DNA from: Beta vulgaris subsp. vulgaris | Lineage: Eukaryota; Streptophyta; Magnoliopsida; Caryophyllales; Amaranthaceae | Direction of reading: 5' to 3' | Length of the DNA: 64,000 bases | NCBI RefSeq assembly: GCF_026745355.1 | Contig: NC_079209.1 | Span: 62,001 to 126,000, forward strand | Shown here: positions 38,160 through 49,731 of the stretch, piece after piece | How positions within the stretch are numbered: position 1 is the stretch's first letter | Layout of the letters: the number at the start of each line of letters is the position of its first letter | The notes under the pieces: model-generated | What the model was told of the DNA's origin: nothing | Databases searched by the model: none | What the model saw: the letters and a program-made list of their open reading frames with translations, nothing else | Position numbers and translations under genes: made by a program

Positions 38160-41100
38160 TCTTTGAGATTTTAGACAATGGAAAGGAACATAAAAACATT
38201 CATATATTCGTTCCAAGTCATGAAAGTCCTTTCTAATTACCTTCCATGTCCTTAAGAGGCAATCCATGGCGTATGGAGTCCGAGCCCCGGAAAAGTCTGA
38301 AAGCGTGCATAATAACCTTCAATTTTGGCTGTTTGAGGAGAATTTGACTCCTCCGGGTCCGGTCATATTTTTATTTTTCTCCCAAAACCTTCCGAGGGGT
38401 GCCAACATGACTTGTAACATAGCCCGAGTATCCGGTACCCTTTGTGTTGCGTCAAAAAGCCTCTAAACACCCCCCATTTATTCATTTCTCGTGCAACCCA
38501 AAATTGCAACCGAAAGGAACGTGAAAGCATTCATATATTCGTTCGTTCCAAGGTATGTGAGTCCTTTCTAATTACTTTCATGTCCCTATGAGGCATCCCA
38601 TGTCGTATGGAGTCCGAGCCCCAGAAAAGTCTGAAAACGTGCATAACAAACCTTCAATTTTGGCTGTTTAGGGAGAATTTTTAACTCCTCCAGATCCGGT
38701 CATATTTTCTCTCGAAACCCTCCATGTGGTGTCGAAATAACTTGTAACTTAGCTCGGGTGCTCGGTACTCTTTGTGTTGCCTCAAAAGGCCTCTAAACAC
38801 CCCACTTATTCATTTCTCGTGCAACCCAAAATTGCAACCGAAACGAACGTTAAAGCATTCATATAGTCGTTCCAATCCATGTGAGTCCTTTATAATTACC
38901 TTACATATCCCTAGGAGGCATCCCATGGCGTCTGAAATCCGATCCCCAAAAAAGTCCAAAAGCGTTCGTAATAACATTGAATTTTCGCTGTTTGGGGAGA
39001 ATTTTGAACTCCTCCCGGTCCGGTCATATTTTTCTCCCGACATTACTTGGTAACTTAGTCTGGGTGCTCGGTACCCTTTGTGTTGCCTCACAAAGCCTAT
39101 AAACATCTACTAATTCATTTCTCGTGCAACCCAAAATTGTAATCGAAACGAACATGAAAGAATTCATATATTCGTTCAAAGCCAGGGGAGCCCTTTCTAA
39201 TTATCTACAATGTTCCTAGGAGGCATCCCATGGCGTATGGAGCTCGAGTTTCGGAAAAGTCCGAAAGCGTGCATAATAACCTTCAATTTTGGCTGTTTGG
39301 GGAGAATTTTGAACTCTCCTCCGGATCCGGTCATATTTTTCTCCCCAAACCTTACAAGCGGTGCCTGCATGACTTGTTTACTTACTCGGGTGCTCGACAC
39401 CCTTTGTGTCGCCTCAAAAAGCTCTAAATACCAAATTTACACATTTCTCATGCGACCCAAAATTGCAACCGAAACGAACATGAAACCATTCATATATTCG
39501 TTCCAAGCCATGGGAGTCTATTCTAATTACCTCCCATGTCTCTAGGAGGCATCCCCTGATGTCTGGAATCTGAGCCCCGGAAAAGTCCAAAAGCGTGCAT
39601 TACCTTCAATTTTGGTTGTTTGATAGAATTTTGAACTACTTCGAGTCTGGTCACATTTTTCTTCCAAAACCTTCGAGGGGCGCCGACACGACTTGTAACT
39701 TTTCCCCGGGTGCGCGGTACCCTTTATGCTGCCTCAAAAAGCCTCTAAACACCCCAGTTATTCATTTCTCGTGCAACCCAAAATTGCATCCGAAAGGACC
39801 GTGAAAGCACTCATACATTCGTTCCAACGCATGTGAGTCCTTTCTAATTACCTTCCATGTCCCTAGGAAGTATCCCATGGCATATGGAGTTCGAGGTCTA
39901 GAAAAGTCTGTAAGCGTGCATAATAACCTTCAATTTTGGCTGTTTAGGGAGAATTTTGAGCTCCTATGGGTCCGGTAATATTTTTATCCTGAAACCTCCG
40001 AGGGGTGCAGACCTGACTTGTAACTTAGCCTGGGTGCTCGGTACCCTTTGTGTTGCCTTAAAAAGCTTCTAAACACCTCACTTATTCATTTCTCGTGCAA
40101 CCCAAAATTGCAACCGAAACGAACATGAAAGCATTCATATATTCGTTCCAAGCAATGGGACTCCTTTTTTATTACCTCCCATGTCCTTAGCAGGTATCCC
40201 ATGGCGTCTGGAATCCGACCCCCGAAAAAGTCCGAAAGCGTATATAATAACCTTCAAATTTGGTTGTTTGGGGAGAATTTTGAACTACTTCGAGTCTGGT
40301 CATATTTTTCTTCCAAAACCTTCCGAGGGGTGCCGACATGACTTGTAACATTTCCTCGGGTGCTCAGTACCCTTTGTGTTGCCTCAAAAAGCCTCTAAAT
40401 ATTAAACTTATTCATTTCTCGTGCAACCCAAAATTGCAACCGAAACGAACATGAAAGCATTCATATAATCGTTTCAAGCTATGGTAGTCTTTTCTAATTA
40501 CCCCCCATGTTAGTAGGAGGCACCCATGTCGTATGTAGTTCGAGGTTTAGAAAAGTCTGAAAGCGTGCATAATAACCTTCAATTTTGGCTGTTTAGGGAG
40601 AATTTTTTGAACTCCTCTAGGTGCGATCATATCTTTCTCCCGAAACCCTCTAGGTGGTGCAAAAATGACTTGTAACTTAGCTCAGGTGCTCCGTACCCTT
40701 TGTGTTGCCTCAAAAGGCCTCTAAACACCCCACTTATTAATTTCACAAGCAACCCAAAATTGCAATCGAAACGAACATGAAAGCATTGATATATTCGTTC
40801 AAAGCCATGGGAGTCCATTCTTATTATCTATAACATCCCTAAGAGGCATCCCATGGCGTCTGGAGTCTGAGCGCCGGAAAAGTCCGAAAGCGTGCATAAT
40901 AACCTTCAATTTTGGCTGTTTGGGGAGAATTTTGAACTACTTCGAGTTTGGTCATATTTTTCTCCCAAAACCTTCTAAGGGGTGCCGACACAACTTGTAA
41001 CTTTTCCCGGGTGCTCGGTACCCTTTGTGTTGCCTCAAAAAGCCTCTAAACACCTCACTTACTCATCTCTCGTAAAACCCAAAATTGCAACCGAAACGAA

Positions 41101-43550
41101 CATCAAATCATATATATTCCTTTCTAATTACCTCCCATGTCCCTAGGAGGCATCCCATTGTGTCTGGAATCCGAGCCCCGAAAACGTCCGAAAGCGTGCA
41201 TAATAACCTTCAATTTTGGTTATTTGGGTAGAATTTTGAACTACTTCGAGTCTGCTCATATTTTTCTTGCAAAACCTTCCGAGGGGTGCCGACACGGCTT
41301 GTAACTTTTCCCCGGGTGCGCGGTACCATTTATGTTGCCTCAAAAAGCCTCTAAACACCCCAGTTATTCATTTCTCGTGCAACCCAAAATTGAATCCGAA
41401 AGGAACGTGAAAGCACTCATACATTCGTTCCAAGGCATGTGAGTCCTTTCTAATTACCTTCCATGTCCCTAGGAGGTATCCCATGGCGTATGGAGTTCGA
41501 GGTCTAGAAAAGTCCGTAAGCGTGCATAATAACCTTCAATTTTGGCTGTTTAGGGAGAATTTTGAGCTCCTATGGGTCTGGTAATATTTTTATCCTGAAA
41601 CCTCCGAGGAGTGCAGACCTGACTTGTCACTTAGGCTGGGTGCTCGGTACCCTTTGTGTTGCCTTAAAAAGCCTCTAAACATCTCACTTATTCATTTCTC
41701 GTGTAACCCAAAATTGCAATCGAAACGAACATGAAAGCATTCATATATTCGTTCCAAGCAATGCGACTCCTTTCTGATTACCTCCCATGTCCCTAAGAGG
41801 CATCCCATGGCGTCTGGAATCCGAGCTCCGGAAAAATCCAAAAGCGTATATAATAACCTTCAAATTTGGTTGTTTGGGGAGAATTTTGAACTACTTCGAG
41901 TCTGGTCATATTTTTCTACCAAAACCTTCCGAGGGGTGCCGACATGACTTGTAACTTTTCCTCGGGTGCTCAGTACCCTTTGTGTTGCATCAAAAAGCCT
42001 CTAAATATCAAACTTATTCATTTCTCGTGCAACCCAAAATTGCAACCGAAACGAACATGAAAGCATTCATATAATCGTTTCAAGCCATGGTAGTCTTTTC
42101 TAATTACCCCCCATGTTAGTAGGAGGCATCCCATGTCGTATGTAGTCCGAGGTTTAGAAAAGTCCGAAAGCGTGTATAATAACCTTCAATTTTGGCTGTT
42201 TAGGGAGAACTTTGAACTCCCCTGTGGGTCCGATCACATGTTTCTCCCGAAACCCTCTAGATGGTGCCGAACTCACTTGTAACTTAGCTCAGGTGCTCGG
42301 TACCCTTTGTGTTACCTCAAAAGGTCTCTAAACAAACATGGAAGCATTGATATATTCGTTCAAAGCCATGGGAGTCCATTCTTATTATCTACAACATCCC
42401 TAAGAGGCATCCCATGGCGTCTGGAGTCTGAGCGCTGGAAAAGTCCGAAAGCGTGCATAATAACCTTTAATTTTGGCTGTTTGGGGAGAATTTTGAACTA
42501 CTTCGAGTTTGGTCATATTTTTCTCCCAAAACCTTCTAAGGGGTGCCGACACAACTTGTAACTTTTCCCCGGGTGCTCGGTACCCTTTGTGTTGCCTCAA
42601 AAGGCCTCTAAACACCTCACTTACTCATCTCTCGTGCAACCCAAAATTGCAACCAAAATGAACATGAAATCATTCATATATTCGTTCCAAGCCATGGGAG
42701 TCCTTTCTAATTACCTCCCATGTCCCTAGGAGGCATCCCATGGTGTCTGGAATCCGAGCCCCGGAAAAGTCCGAAAGCATGCATCATAACCTTCAATTTT
42801 GGTTGTTTGGTTAGAATTTTGAACTACTTCGAGTCTGGTCATATTTTTCTTCCAAAATCTTTCGAGGGGTGCCGACACGACTTGTAACTTTTCCCCGGGT
42901 GTGCGGTAGCCTTTATGTTGCCTCAAAAATTCTCTAAATACCACACTTATTCATTTCTCGGGCAACCTAAAATTGCAACAGAAACGAACATGAAAGCATT
43001 CATATATTCGTTCCAAGCCATGGTAGTCTTTTCTAATTACCCCCCATGTTAGTAGGAGGTATCTGATGGCGTATAGATTCCGAGGTCTAGAAAAGTCCGT
43101 AAGCGTGCATCATAATCTTCAATTTTTGCTGTTTAGGGAGAGTTTTGAGCACCTTTGGTTCTGGTCATATTTTTATCATGAAACCTCCGAGGGGTGCAGA
43201 CCTGACTTGTAACTTAGCCTGGGTGCTCGGTATCCTTTGTGTTGCCTTAAAAAGTCTCTAAACACCTCACTTATTTATTTCTCGTGCAACCCAAAATTGC
43301 AACCGAAACGAACATGAAAGCATTCATATATTCGTTCCGAGCAATGGGACCCCTTTCTAATTACCTCCCATGTCCCGAGGAGGCATCCCATGGCGACTGG
43401 TATCCGATCCCCGGAAAAGTCCGAAAGCGTATATAATAACCTTTAAATTTGGCTGTTTGGGGAGAATTTTGAACTACTTCGAGTCTGGTCATATTTTTCT
43501 ACCAAAACCTTTTGAGGGGTGCCGGCACGACTTCTACCAAAACCTTTTGA
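38160..43550 (+). repeat. Satellite array, monomer about 325 bp, with five-monomer higher-order repeat
   Basis: About 17 tandem monomers. A landmark GCGTGCATAATAACC (or a close variant) recurs at about 38307, 38641, 38966, 39271, 39597, 39918, 40241, 40567, 40894, 41198, 41524, 41847, 42174, 42455, 42781, 43107 and 43431, mostly 321-327 bp apart. Other conserved blocks are TTCATTTCTCGTGCAACCCA, CCAAAATTGCAACCGAAACG, CATTCATATATTCGTTCCAA and GGAGGCATCCCATGGCGT. From 39597 on, variant monomers repeat in the fixed order A-B-C-D-E with a period of 1.56-1.61 kb. The last monomer breaks off near 43550. Open frames in the array are shadows. Confidence 0.95.
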
Positions 43551-44425
43551 GTAGCAGTAGCGGTGTTCAGTGGCCGTGTTCAGTGGGGGTGGAGGAGAGA
43601 CAGAAGGAGAAGGTGAGAGAGACAGATGTTGCATGAAAGAATGAGGGGTCAAGGAAGGAAGTGAAAGAGAGGAGAGAGAATGGTTTGAAATGAGAGAATG
43701 GTTTGAAAAAGAGAGGGAAGGGGGTAAAAAAAAGTCTTCATCGTAAAATCAAGTCAATGCCGGAAAATGGTCGAAGAGTCTGATCTGACAAGAAAATCGC
43801 ATTAAAGGTGGTTTCTCACAAAAAAATTATAAGGTTGTTTCTCACAGAATGACACTTTTGAAAGGTTGTTTCTGAAAAAAAAAAAAAACTCAAAACAAAA
43901 TACAGATTTCCCTATTACGAGACGACCTCCACCAAGCAAAATACTTTCTTGTATACATACTAATGGAATTTACATATGTCATGCACCACAAGAAACTTTC
44001 TCAAAATTCACCATGTAAAGTACCGTAATAGTACGGCCATCTCGTTATTATATCTATATGTGAATCTTTCATCGGTAACGAGAAACTCAAGGAGATATAT
44101 GAAGAGTTTATATGATACACCATAGACATACAATAATAATGATATAATTCTGTCAAAAAAAAAAATAATAATAATGATATAAAGGAAAAGTCAAGATATA
44201 TACACTTTAACACTTCATATGCTGTTCAATTGTTCATCAAACATGTAAGGATCGGCATGTGGACATAACCCTACGAGCATTTATTGGAATCATAGACTAT
44301 GAAAACACGAAATTTTGCATACATCAAACATGGGGTGGGGCCGTGGGGGTACATACAATTTGACGCGGAATTCCAGAGAGAAAAACGTATTTGGAATAAA
44401 TGCTGGCAAACCACTTCACATGATC
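43551..44425. other. Spacer after the satellite array
   Basis: A purine-rich segment (43560-43740, GGAGAGACAGAAGGAG-like) lies at the array border. It is followed by AT-rich sequence with GGTTGTTTCTCACA-type short repeats (43807-43880). No gene is recognised. Confidence 0.5.
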
Positions 44426-44428
44426 TTA

Positions 44429-44778
44429 GGCTCCGTTTGGTAGGACGTAAAACATTTTCAGTGTAAAATGATTTTCATGGAAAACAATTTACAATGAAAA
44501 ACACAATTCCAAAATTAGTTTTTCGTTGTTTGGTTCGATGTAAGAAAAATGATGAAATGAAAGGGAAAGTAAGGAGGTAGTGAGAGGAGTGTACAAGAGA
44601 GATAAGGAAAATAATTTTCCCTTCCTTTTGAAAGGAAAATGGTTTTCCATCATTGGGAGAGTAATTTTACCCCAAGGAAAAATGGTTTTACACTCTTTTG
44701 CCAACCAAACAATGTAAAACTGAAAATAAAGGAAAACAGTTTTCCGGGAAAACGTTTTACGTCCTATCAAATGGAGCC
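44429..44778. mobile_element. Tourist-like (PIF/Harbinger) MITE, 350 bp
   Basis: Terminal inverted repeats start GGCTCCGTTTGGTAGGACGT on the left and are matched on the right by the complement of GGCTCCATTTGATAGGACGT. The inverted symmetry continues inward with AAAAC and TTTTC blocks. A TTA target duplication sits at 44426-44428 and 44779-44781. TTA duplication plus GG(C/G)NCNGTTTGG ends are diagnostic of PIF/Harbinger-derived Tourist elements. No coding capacity. Confidence 0.85.
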
Positions 44779-44805
44779 TTAATCTCTTAATTTTAGTATA
44801 TCTAA

Positions 44806-45498
44806 CTAGTTATTAGGCTCGGACTATACCCGTGTAAAAAAAAAATTATTTATTAATATAATACTTTGTTATAACGGATGTGAGAGAGAATCAAATAACG
44901 AATTCAAAAGCAATAAAAACAGACACCAGAATTACGTGGTTCACCAATTTGGCTACGTCCACGGCAGAGAGAGAATATTTTATTGATGATGATGATGATA
45001 ACCTAAGGAATACAGAGTTACAGATGTTATATAGGCTATCTTAGTCGAATAAACGACCTAGGGTAAATCGGAAATTTAACTCGTCTAATAACAATTAATG
45101 AAAACACGAGTCGCAATCTATCCACAGAACCGCGAGTCGAGGAATTGACTGCGTGTCTCGGTGCCCGCCGCGAGTCGCGGTCAGCTCTCGCTCGTCAGCT
45201 CTTCGTAAAACGATCATAACTTTCTCGTTTCTCAGCGGAATTGGGAATATGACCTATCGTTGGAAAGCTCTTGGAACAAGCTATCACTTTCAATTTGAAT
45301 CACATCAAAGCCATTTATAGATTGAGTGATATGTGCATTCAAAGTCAGCCTTATGTCATTCCTTCTTCACGCATTCTACCAAACACCTTCAAGGCACCAT
45401 TCAAGTCACAATTCTTATATACTTTATCATAATAACACTAATACAACTTAGTCTAGTGGTTAAGACGTTATGCAAGCCTTTTAATATATTTGTATAGA
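44806..45498 (-). mobile_element. Non-autonomous Helitron, copy 2, with nested insertion
   Basis: The ends match the Helitron at 26723-26983: minus-strand TCTATACAAATATATTAAAA start, CACGGGTATAGTCCGAGCC hairpin-like end and terminal CTAATAACTAG. It shares the internal TTAGTCTAGTGGTTAAGAC block but lacks the section carrying the B box and CACGTGG. About 550 bp of unrelated sequence interrupts it near 44873-45425. Confidence 0.65.
44873..45425. mobile_element. Unclassified retroelement-like insert in Helitron 2
   Basis: Compared with Helitron copy 1, collinearity breaks after ACTTTGTTATAA and resumes at ACTTTATCATAATAAC; these similar flanks may be a decayed target duplication. The insert contains ATTACGTGGTTCACCAATTT and GGCTACGTCCACGG, a motif I know from dispersed LTR-type repeats in many plants. 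It also has a GATGATGATGAT run and a GC-richer section with GCGAGTCGCGG. No coding sequence. Family uncertain. Confidence 0.45.
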
Positions 45499-48400
45499 TA
45501 AGTTTTATCTTCCAACTTACAGTGGAACATATATATTTAGGTACTACAAAGATCAAGGACTGATTTTCCTTTGTGTTATTTACTTCTATTTCACTTTGTA
45601 ATTTTTTGTTCTTTAAATTTACTAAATTAGATAGAACAAAAAAGAATGGAGGAGGTAATTAAAATTAATTATGCAATTCGTTCGTATAAAAAGAAAATTT
45701 AACAAGAATAGTATCAAGTTTGGGTCATATATGAAACAAAATAATCACAAATCTGATAATATATAAAGACGATCTCAATTTTTCGTTAGTTTTGCATTAG
45801 CGTTACATACAACCTCATAGAAAATCTCTTTCATCCCACGAAAGGTTTGATTTGTTATCCTATAGGAAATAAATGCATCTATTTTTGAGTTTCAATGATG
45901 GAGAAAAATGATAAAGAGTTCATCAATGCAATACCACATCAAACTTAAGTTTTGTGTCTTAAGGATTTATTAATAAATTTGATAGAAGTGAAAATGGGCC
46001 TAAGCAATCCAATACAAAAGGAAGTTCCATAATAAAACCAATTGGCAATAATAGGAGTAGTTCATCTAGCTTATATTGTGGTACTTTCTCTCCTCTTTTC
46101 CCAATGTAGGACAACTCACATGTGCAAAACATATACAGGGTTCAACACTCCTAACATGTGAGTGTCCTTAGAATAAGAGCACAATGGTAAGGTACACATT
46201 AATAATCCTCTGATATCATGATGAATTTGATAGAAGTGAAAATGAGTTTGGACAACTCAATAGGAGTAGGAAAATTTGATCCACTTACAATCCTAAAGGA
46301 GGTTCCATACTAAAATCAATTAACAATAATAGGATCGGAATAGCTTATATTGGAGTACTTTTGCTCTCTCCTCTTTTCAATATGAGACCACCCGTATGTG
46401 CACAATATATATGAGATCTTACATTTACTAAAATAAGTGGCATAGATGCGATATGTGAGCGTAAGATTTAGAAGTTTGATTCTTCACCTTTCATGATATG
46501 TCAACTAGTTACTTAAACCCTAATGCAAGTATGCAACTAGGGATTGGGGACCTTGGAGCAATGGGGCTACATCAAATCGTCGACGAAATTTGTGAGAAAT
46601 GGAAAAGAATTGGGAGTTTATTTGCACGCCGGCATGCATGCTGCACCTATAAACAAAAAATAGAGTGAACCTTCCTAGAGTCTATAAGGTTGAAAAGATA
46701 CCAGAACTCACAAATAGGCTACACTTAAGTCCATTATTATCCCTTTTAATTTATTTCATATTACTAATAGTATAATAAATATCTTTTAAATATACATTTA
46801 TTTTTAAAAATACATTTCAAATTATGTTTTTTCAGTGATTTATTGGCAAATTTTTCGATTGGAATAAAAGAATTATGGACTACTTATTAGTTTTGTGAAT
46901 TTTTTTATTAGAGCTAGGTGGAAATATAATTGTCAAATTTATGTCATAATTGTCAAATTTATGTCAAAATTTCAACATGTCGTTGAAACTTTTTCATAGA
47001 AAGCAATGTACTACATTAAAAGAGGATCTTCATAATCATAGAAATATTTAAGCAGGAGATAGGGGCCAAGGAAGGCCCAAGGAGTGCCTACAAACATTAA
47101 CCAGTCGCCTAAGAATGTTGTCTTATACAGATCGTTTTGACTTCAAAGCGCCTTGATTACGAATTATGATGACACTGACAAGAAGAGGTCCAATAAAAAA
47201 TGAACTAATATTTTTGGTGGAAGATAATATTCATTAATTTTCTATTTGTCTTGTAATCGACTTCATGCATTAAATTTCAAAACTACGCCATCGGTCGGTC
47301 TTATAATATAGTGTTCACATTTCTTTTTGGATGTGTCAAAATGTTGTACCTAGTTTTTAAATTACACGTATATTTCTTTCAAAATATGTGTCCTTATTTT
47401 TATTTTAAACCATTCGAAGGAATATTTATTAATTTTAAATTTATTTAGATAAAAAATAAAATAAAAAACTAGCTCAAAGATAAAAGTATCGAAAAATACT
47501 TACATAAATTTATGTTTTTGGGAAATCTTACAACTCCTTCCATTTAACTTAATTCTCGTGAAAAATGAGAAGTGAGCACTATATTATGATCGAGACAGAG
47601 GGATATTTGAAACTAACAAATGTAATAATAGTGAATATAAATGACCACAAGATAATGCATCCCATTTTTATAGACAAATAATAGAATATGAAAAAAAAAT
47701 TATTTTATGGTGAGAGGAAGTAATGTTTAAGGCTTTAATTATTTTTGCATTGTGTAAGAGGATTATGTGAATTATCATTCTATCTATGAGGGAAAAAAAG
47801 TGTAAGAGATGATTTCAAGTTTGGTATCATATCCATATATATGTGTCTGTTATATTTACCTAGCTTATTTTCAACTTTTATTTTATTACTATTAAGTATT
47901 TGTACTTGTTAGCGGATAGACAAATTAAATTAAAGTCTTCGTGATTGTTGCAAAGTTACAATGTGACAACCATTAATATATATAGACTACCAACTTTATA
48001 ACCTACTTTGACCGAAGAGGCTCCAAGTGTACGTGTACCACCAAAGTGTTTCCACTAATTTTCGATTCTGGATTAAAGATAGTGAGCTCAATCAATTTAG
48101 TAGCTTTTTATCCACGATGGGGACCCATAGGAAGAAAATTTTGATTTTCCACTGCAATCAAAGCAACTGTCTGCTGAGATTACCACAATTGCAAGTGCTC
48201 TTTACAACCATCATTAATGTCATCCAACCTACTCCTTTTTAATTAATCTCACTCCCATACCAAATTTGTCCCATGCATGGTCTACATATATCTCAACAAG
48301 TATTTTTTAATTCTTGTGTAAAAATCTAGGAATATTTATGACCAGTTTTAACGAATATTTCTATCTATAATCTGAATGATTATTAAAAAAAGTCCCCTCA

Positions 48401-48597
48401 TCTCATACTCTAATCAATCGTTGTATTTTGTTAGTTAAATTTTCACCTATATTTTATTACCATATTTACTACCATATGATGTTAGGAGAATAAACTAGAC
48501 AGTTGTTTGAAATATAAGAAAATGTTATGCATTGAATCGAATTGATTACCTCGCACTTAAGAAGAAAATAGATATAGAAATTAATCTTAAAGAATAA
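45499..48597. other. AT-rich spacer, no gene seen
   Basis: Apart from a duplicated block at 45975-46430, I see no coding exon or recognisable transposon. The open frame 48027-48242 has no family resemblance. Confidence 0.5.
45975..46430. repeat. Diverged direct duplication, two copies of about 220 bp
   Basis: TTTGATAGAAGTGAAAATG begins both copies (about 45977 and 46228). Both continue through AGGAAGTTCCATA/AGGAGGTTCCATA, AACAATAATAGGA, AGCTTATATTG and CTCTCCTCTTTT to a TGTGCA(A/C)AA block. It is an old tandem duplication, perhaps of a dispersed repeat. Confidence 0.75.
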
Positions 48598-48746
48598 GGA
48601 CATGTTCTCCCCAACTTATTTTTAGTTCAATTCAATTCCATTCAATTCAATTCAATTCAATTCAGCTCTGGACTGGACAATACTTTTACTCTCACATATC
48701 ACTATTCATTTCAGTTCAACTGTTTTATGCCGAAAAGAACAGACTC
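48598..48746. repeat. TTCAG/TTCAA-repeat MITE-like element, copy 2
   Basis: Left end GGACATGTTCTCCCCAACTT and right end the complement of GAGTCTGTTCTTTTCGGC enclose TTCAATTCAATTC repeats. The block around 48677-48714 is identical to that in the copy at 4858-5041, although the pentamer runs differ. Confidence 0.65.
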
Positions 48747-48838
48747 TAATAATATATTTATTCATGATGTAGTAGATTAAAAAGAAAATGTACATAATAT
48801 TAGTTTTCTAAATGACTCTGATACATTCGATAATATTT

Positions 48839-49722
48839 GGGAAAATTCCTCAAGTACCCCTGAGGTTTGGCGTAATTCCCAAATTACCCCCCACATTTGG
48901 GGAATTCCTCAGATACCCCTGAGGTTTGTGTTTGGGCTCAAAATACCCTTAATATGGACGGAACCCTAACAGGTTTTCCTTCTTTCTCTCCCCAATTTTC
49001 TCTCTCCTCCCATTCCTCCAACCACTGCGAATCCCCCCTCCCTCACTCCGGCGCCGGGCCGCCGGCGACCCTAACCCCTCCCTTCCACATTCCCGATTCC
49101 CTTACCCTCGACGTTGGCGCCGGCCAGAATACTAGAACAGTAGCCTCCGGTGGTTTCGAGGGCGGGTTTAAAGGTTTGGGGGCGGCGTATCTGGGTGGGG
49201 AAGGGGAGGGGGTCGACTCACGATGGAAGACACGGAAGGGGGGCCATTTTCGATAGGGGGAAAGGGGGAGGGGGTGGTGTCGGGGTGGGTGGGGTGGGGG
49301 AATCGAGAATAGGGAAAGGGAGGGCTAGGGTGGGGTGTCGAGGGTGGATGAAAGCAGGGAGAGGGTGGGGTATCCGGGGGTGCTACCGTTCTGGCTGGTG
49401 AAGGGAAGAGGGTGAGTAGTCGGGGGTGCTGCTATTCAGGCCGGCGAAGGGAAGAGGGTAGGGTCACCAGCGCCGAAGTGGGTGGTGGTCGCCGACTGTG
49501 GGCCGCCGGCTGGGGGAGGGGGATTGGCAGTGGTTGGAGGAATGGGAGGAGAGAGAAAATTGGGGAGAGAAAGAAGGAAAACGTAACGGGGTTAGGATTC
49601 CGTCCATAGTAAGGGTATTTTGAGCCCAAACACAAACCTCAGGGGTATCTGAGGAATTCCCCAAATGTGGGGGGTAATTTGGGAATTACGCCAAACCTCA
49701 GGGGTACATGAGGAATTTTCCC
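48839..49722. mobile_element. Mutator-like element (MULE), 884 bp, GC-rich interior
   Basis: Nearly identical inverted repeats of about 200 bp (48839 to about 49037 and about 49523 to 49722) begin GGGAAAATTCCTCA and include GTACCCCTGAGGTTTGGCGT. A perfect 9-bp target duplication ATAATATTT sits at 48830-48838 and 49723-49731, as expected of Mutator-like elements. The roughly 480-bp interior is strikingly GC-rich (GGCGCCGGGCCGCCGGCG and GGGGTG runs) in AT-rich surroundings, as in Pack-MULEs, but no parent gene is recognised. Both TIRs can open the same short reading frame; neither is convincing as a gene. Confidence 0.9.
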
Positions 49723-49731
49723 ATAATATTT

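Noticed and set aside
38266..43652. Many 60-110 residue open frames on both strands
   Set aside because: They recur with the satellite period, overlap on both strands, drift between monomers and have no family resemblance; they are shadows of the repeat.
48897..49664. Open frames of 119 and 66 residues starting with the same MGNSSDTPEVCVW peptide on opposite strands
   Set aside because: The shared start comes from the inverted repeats of the MULE; the rest is GC-rich low complexity without domain features.
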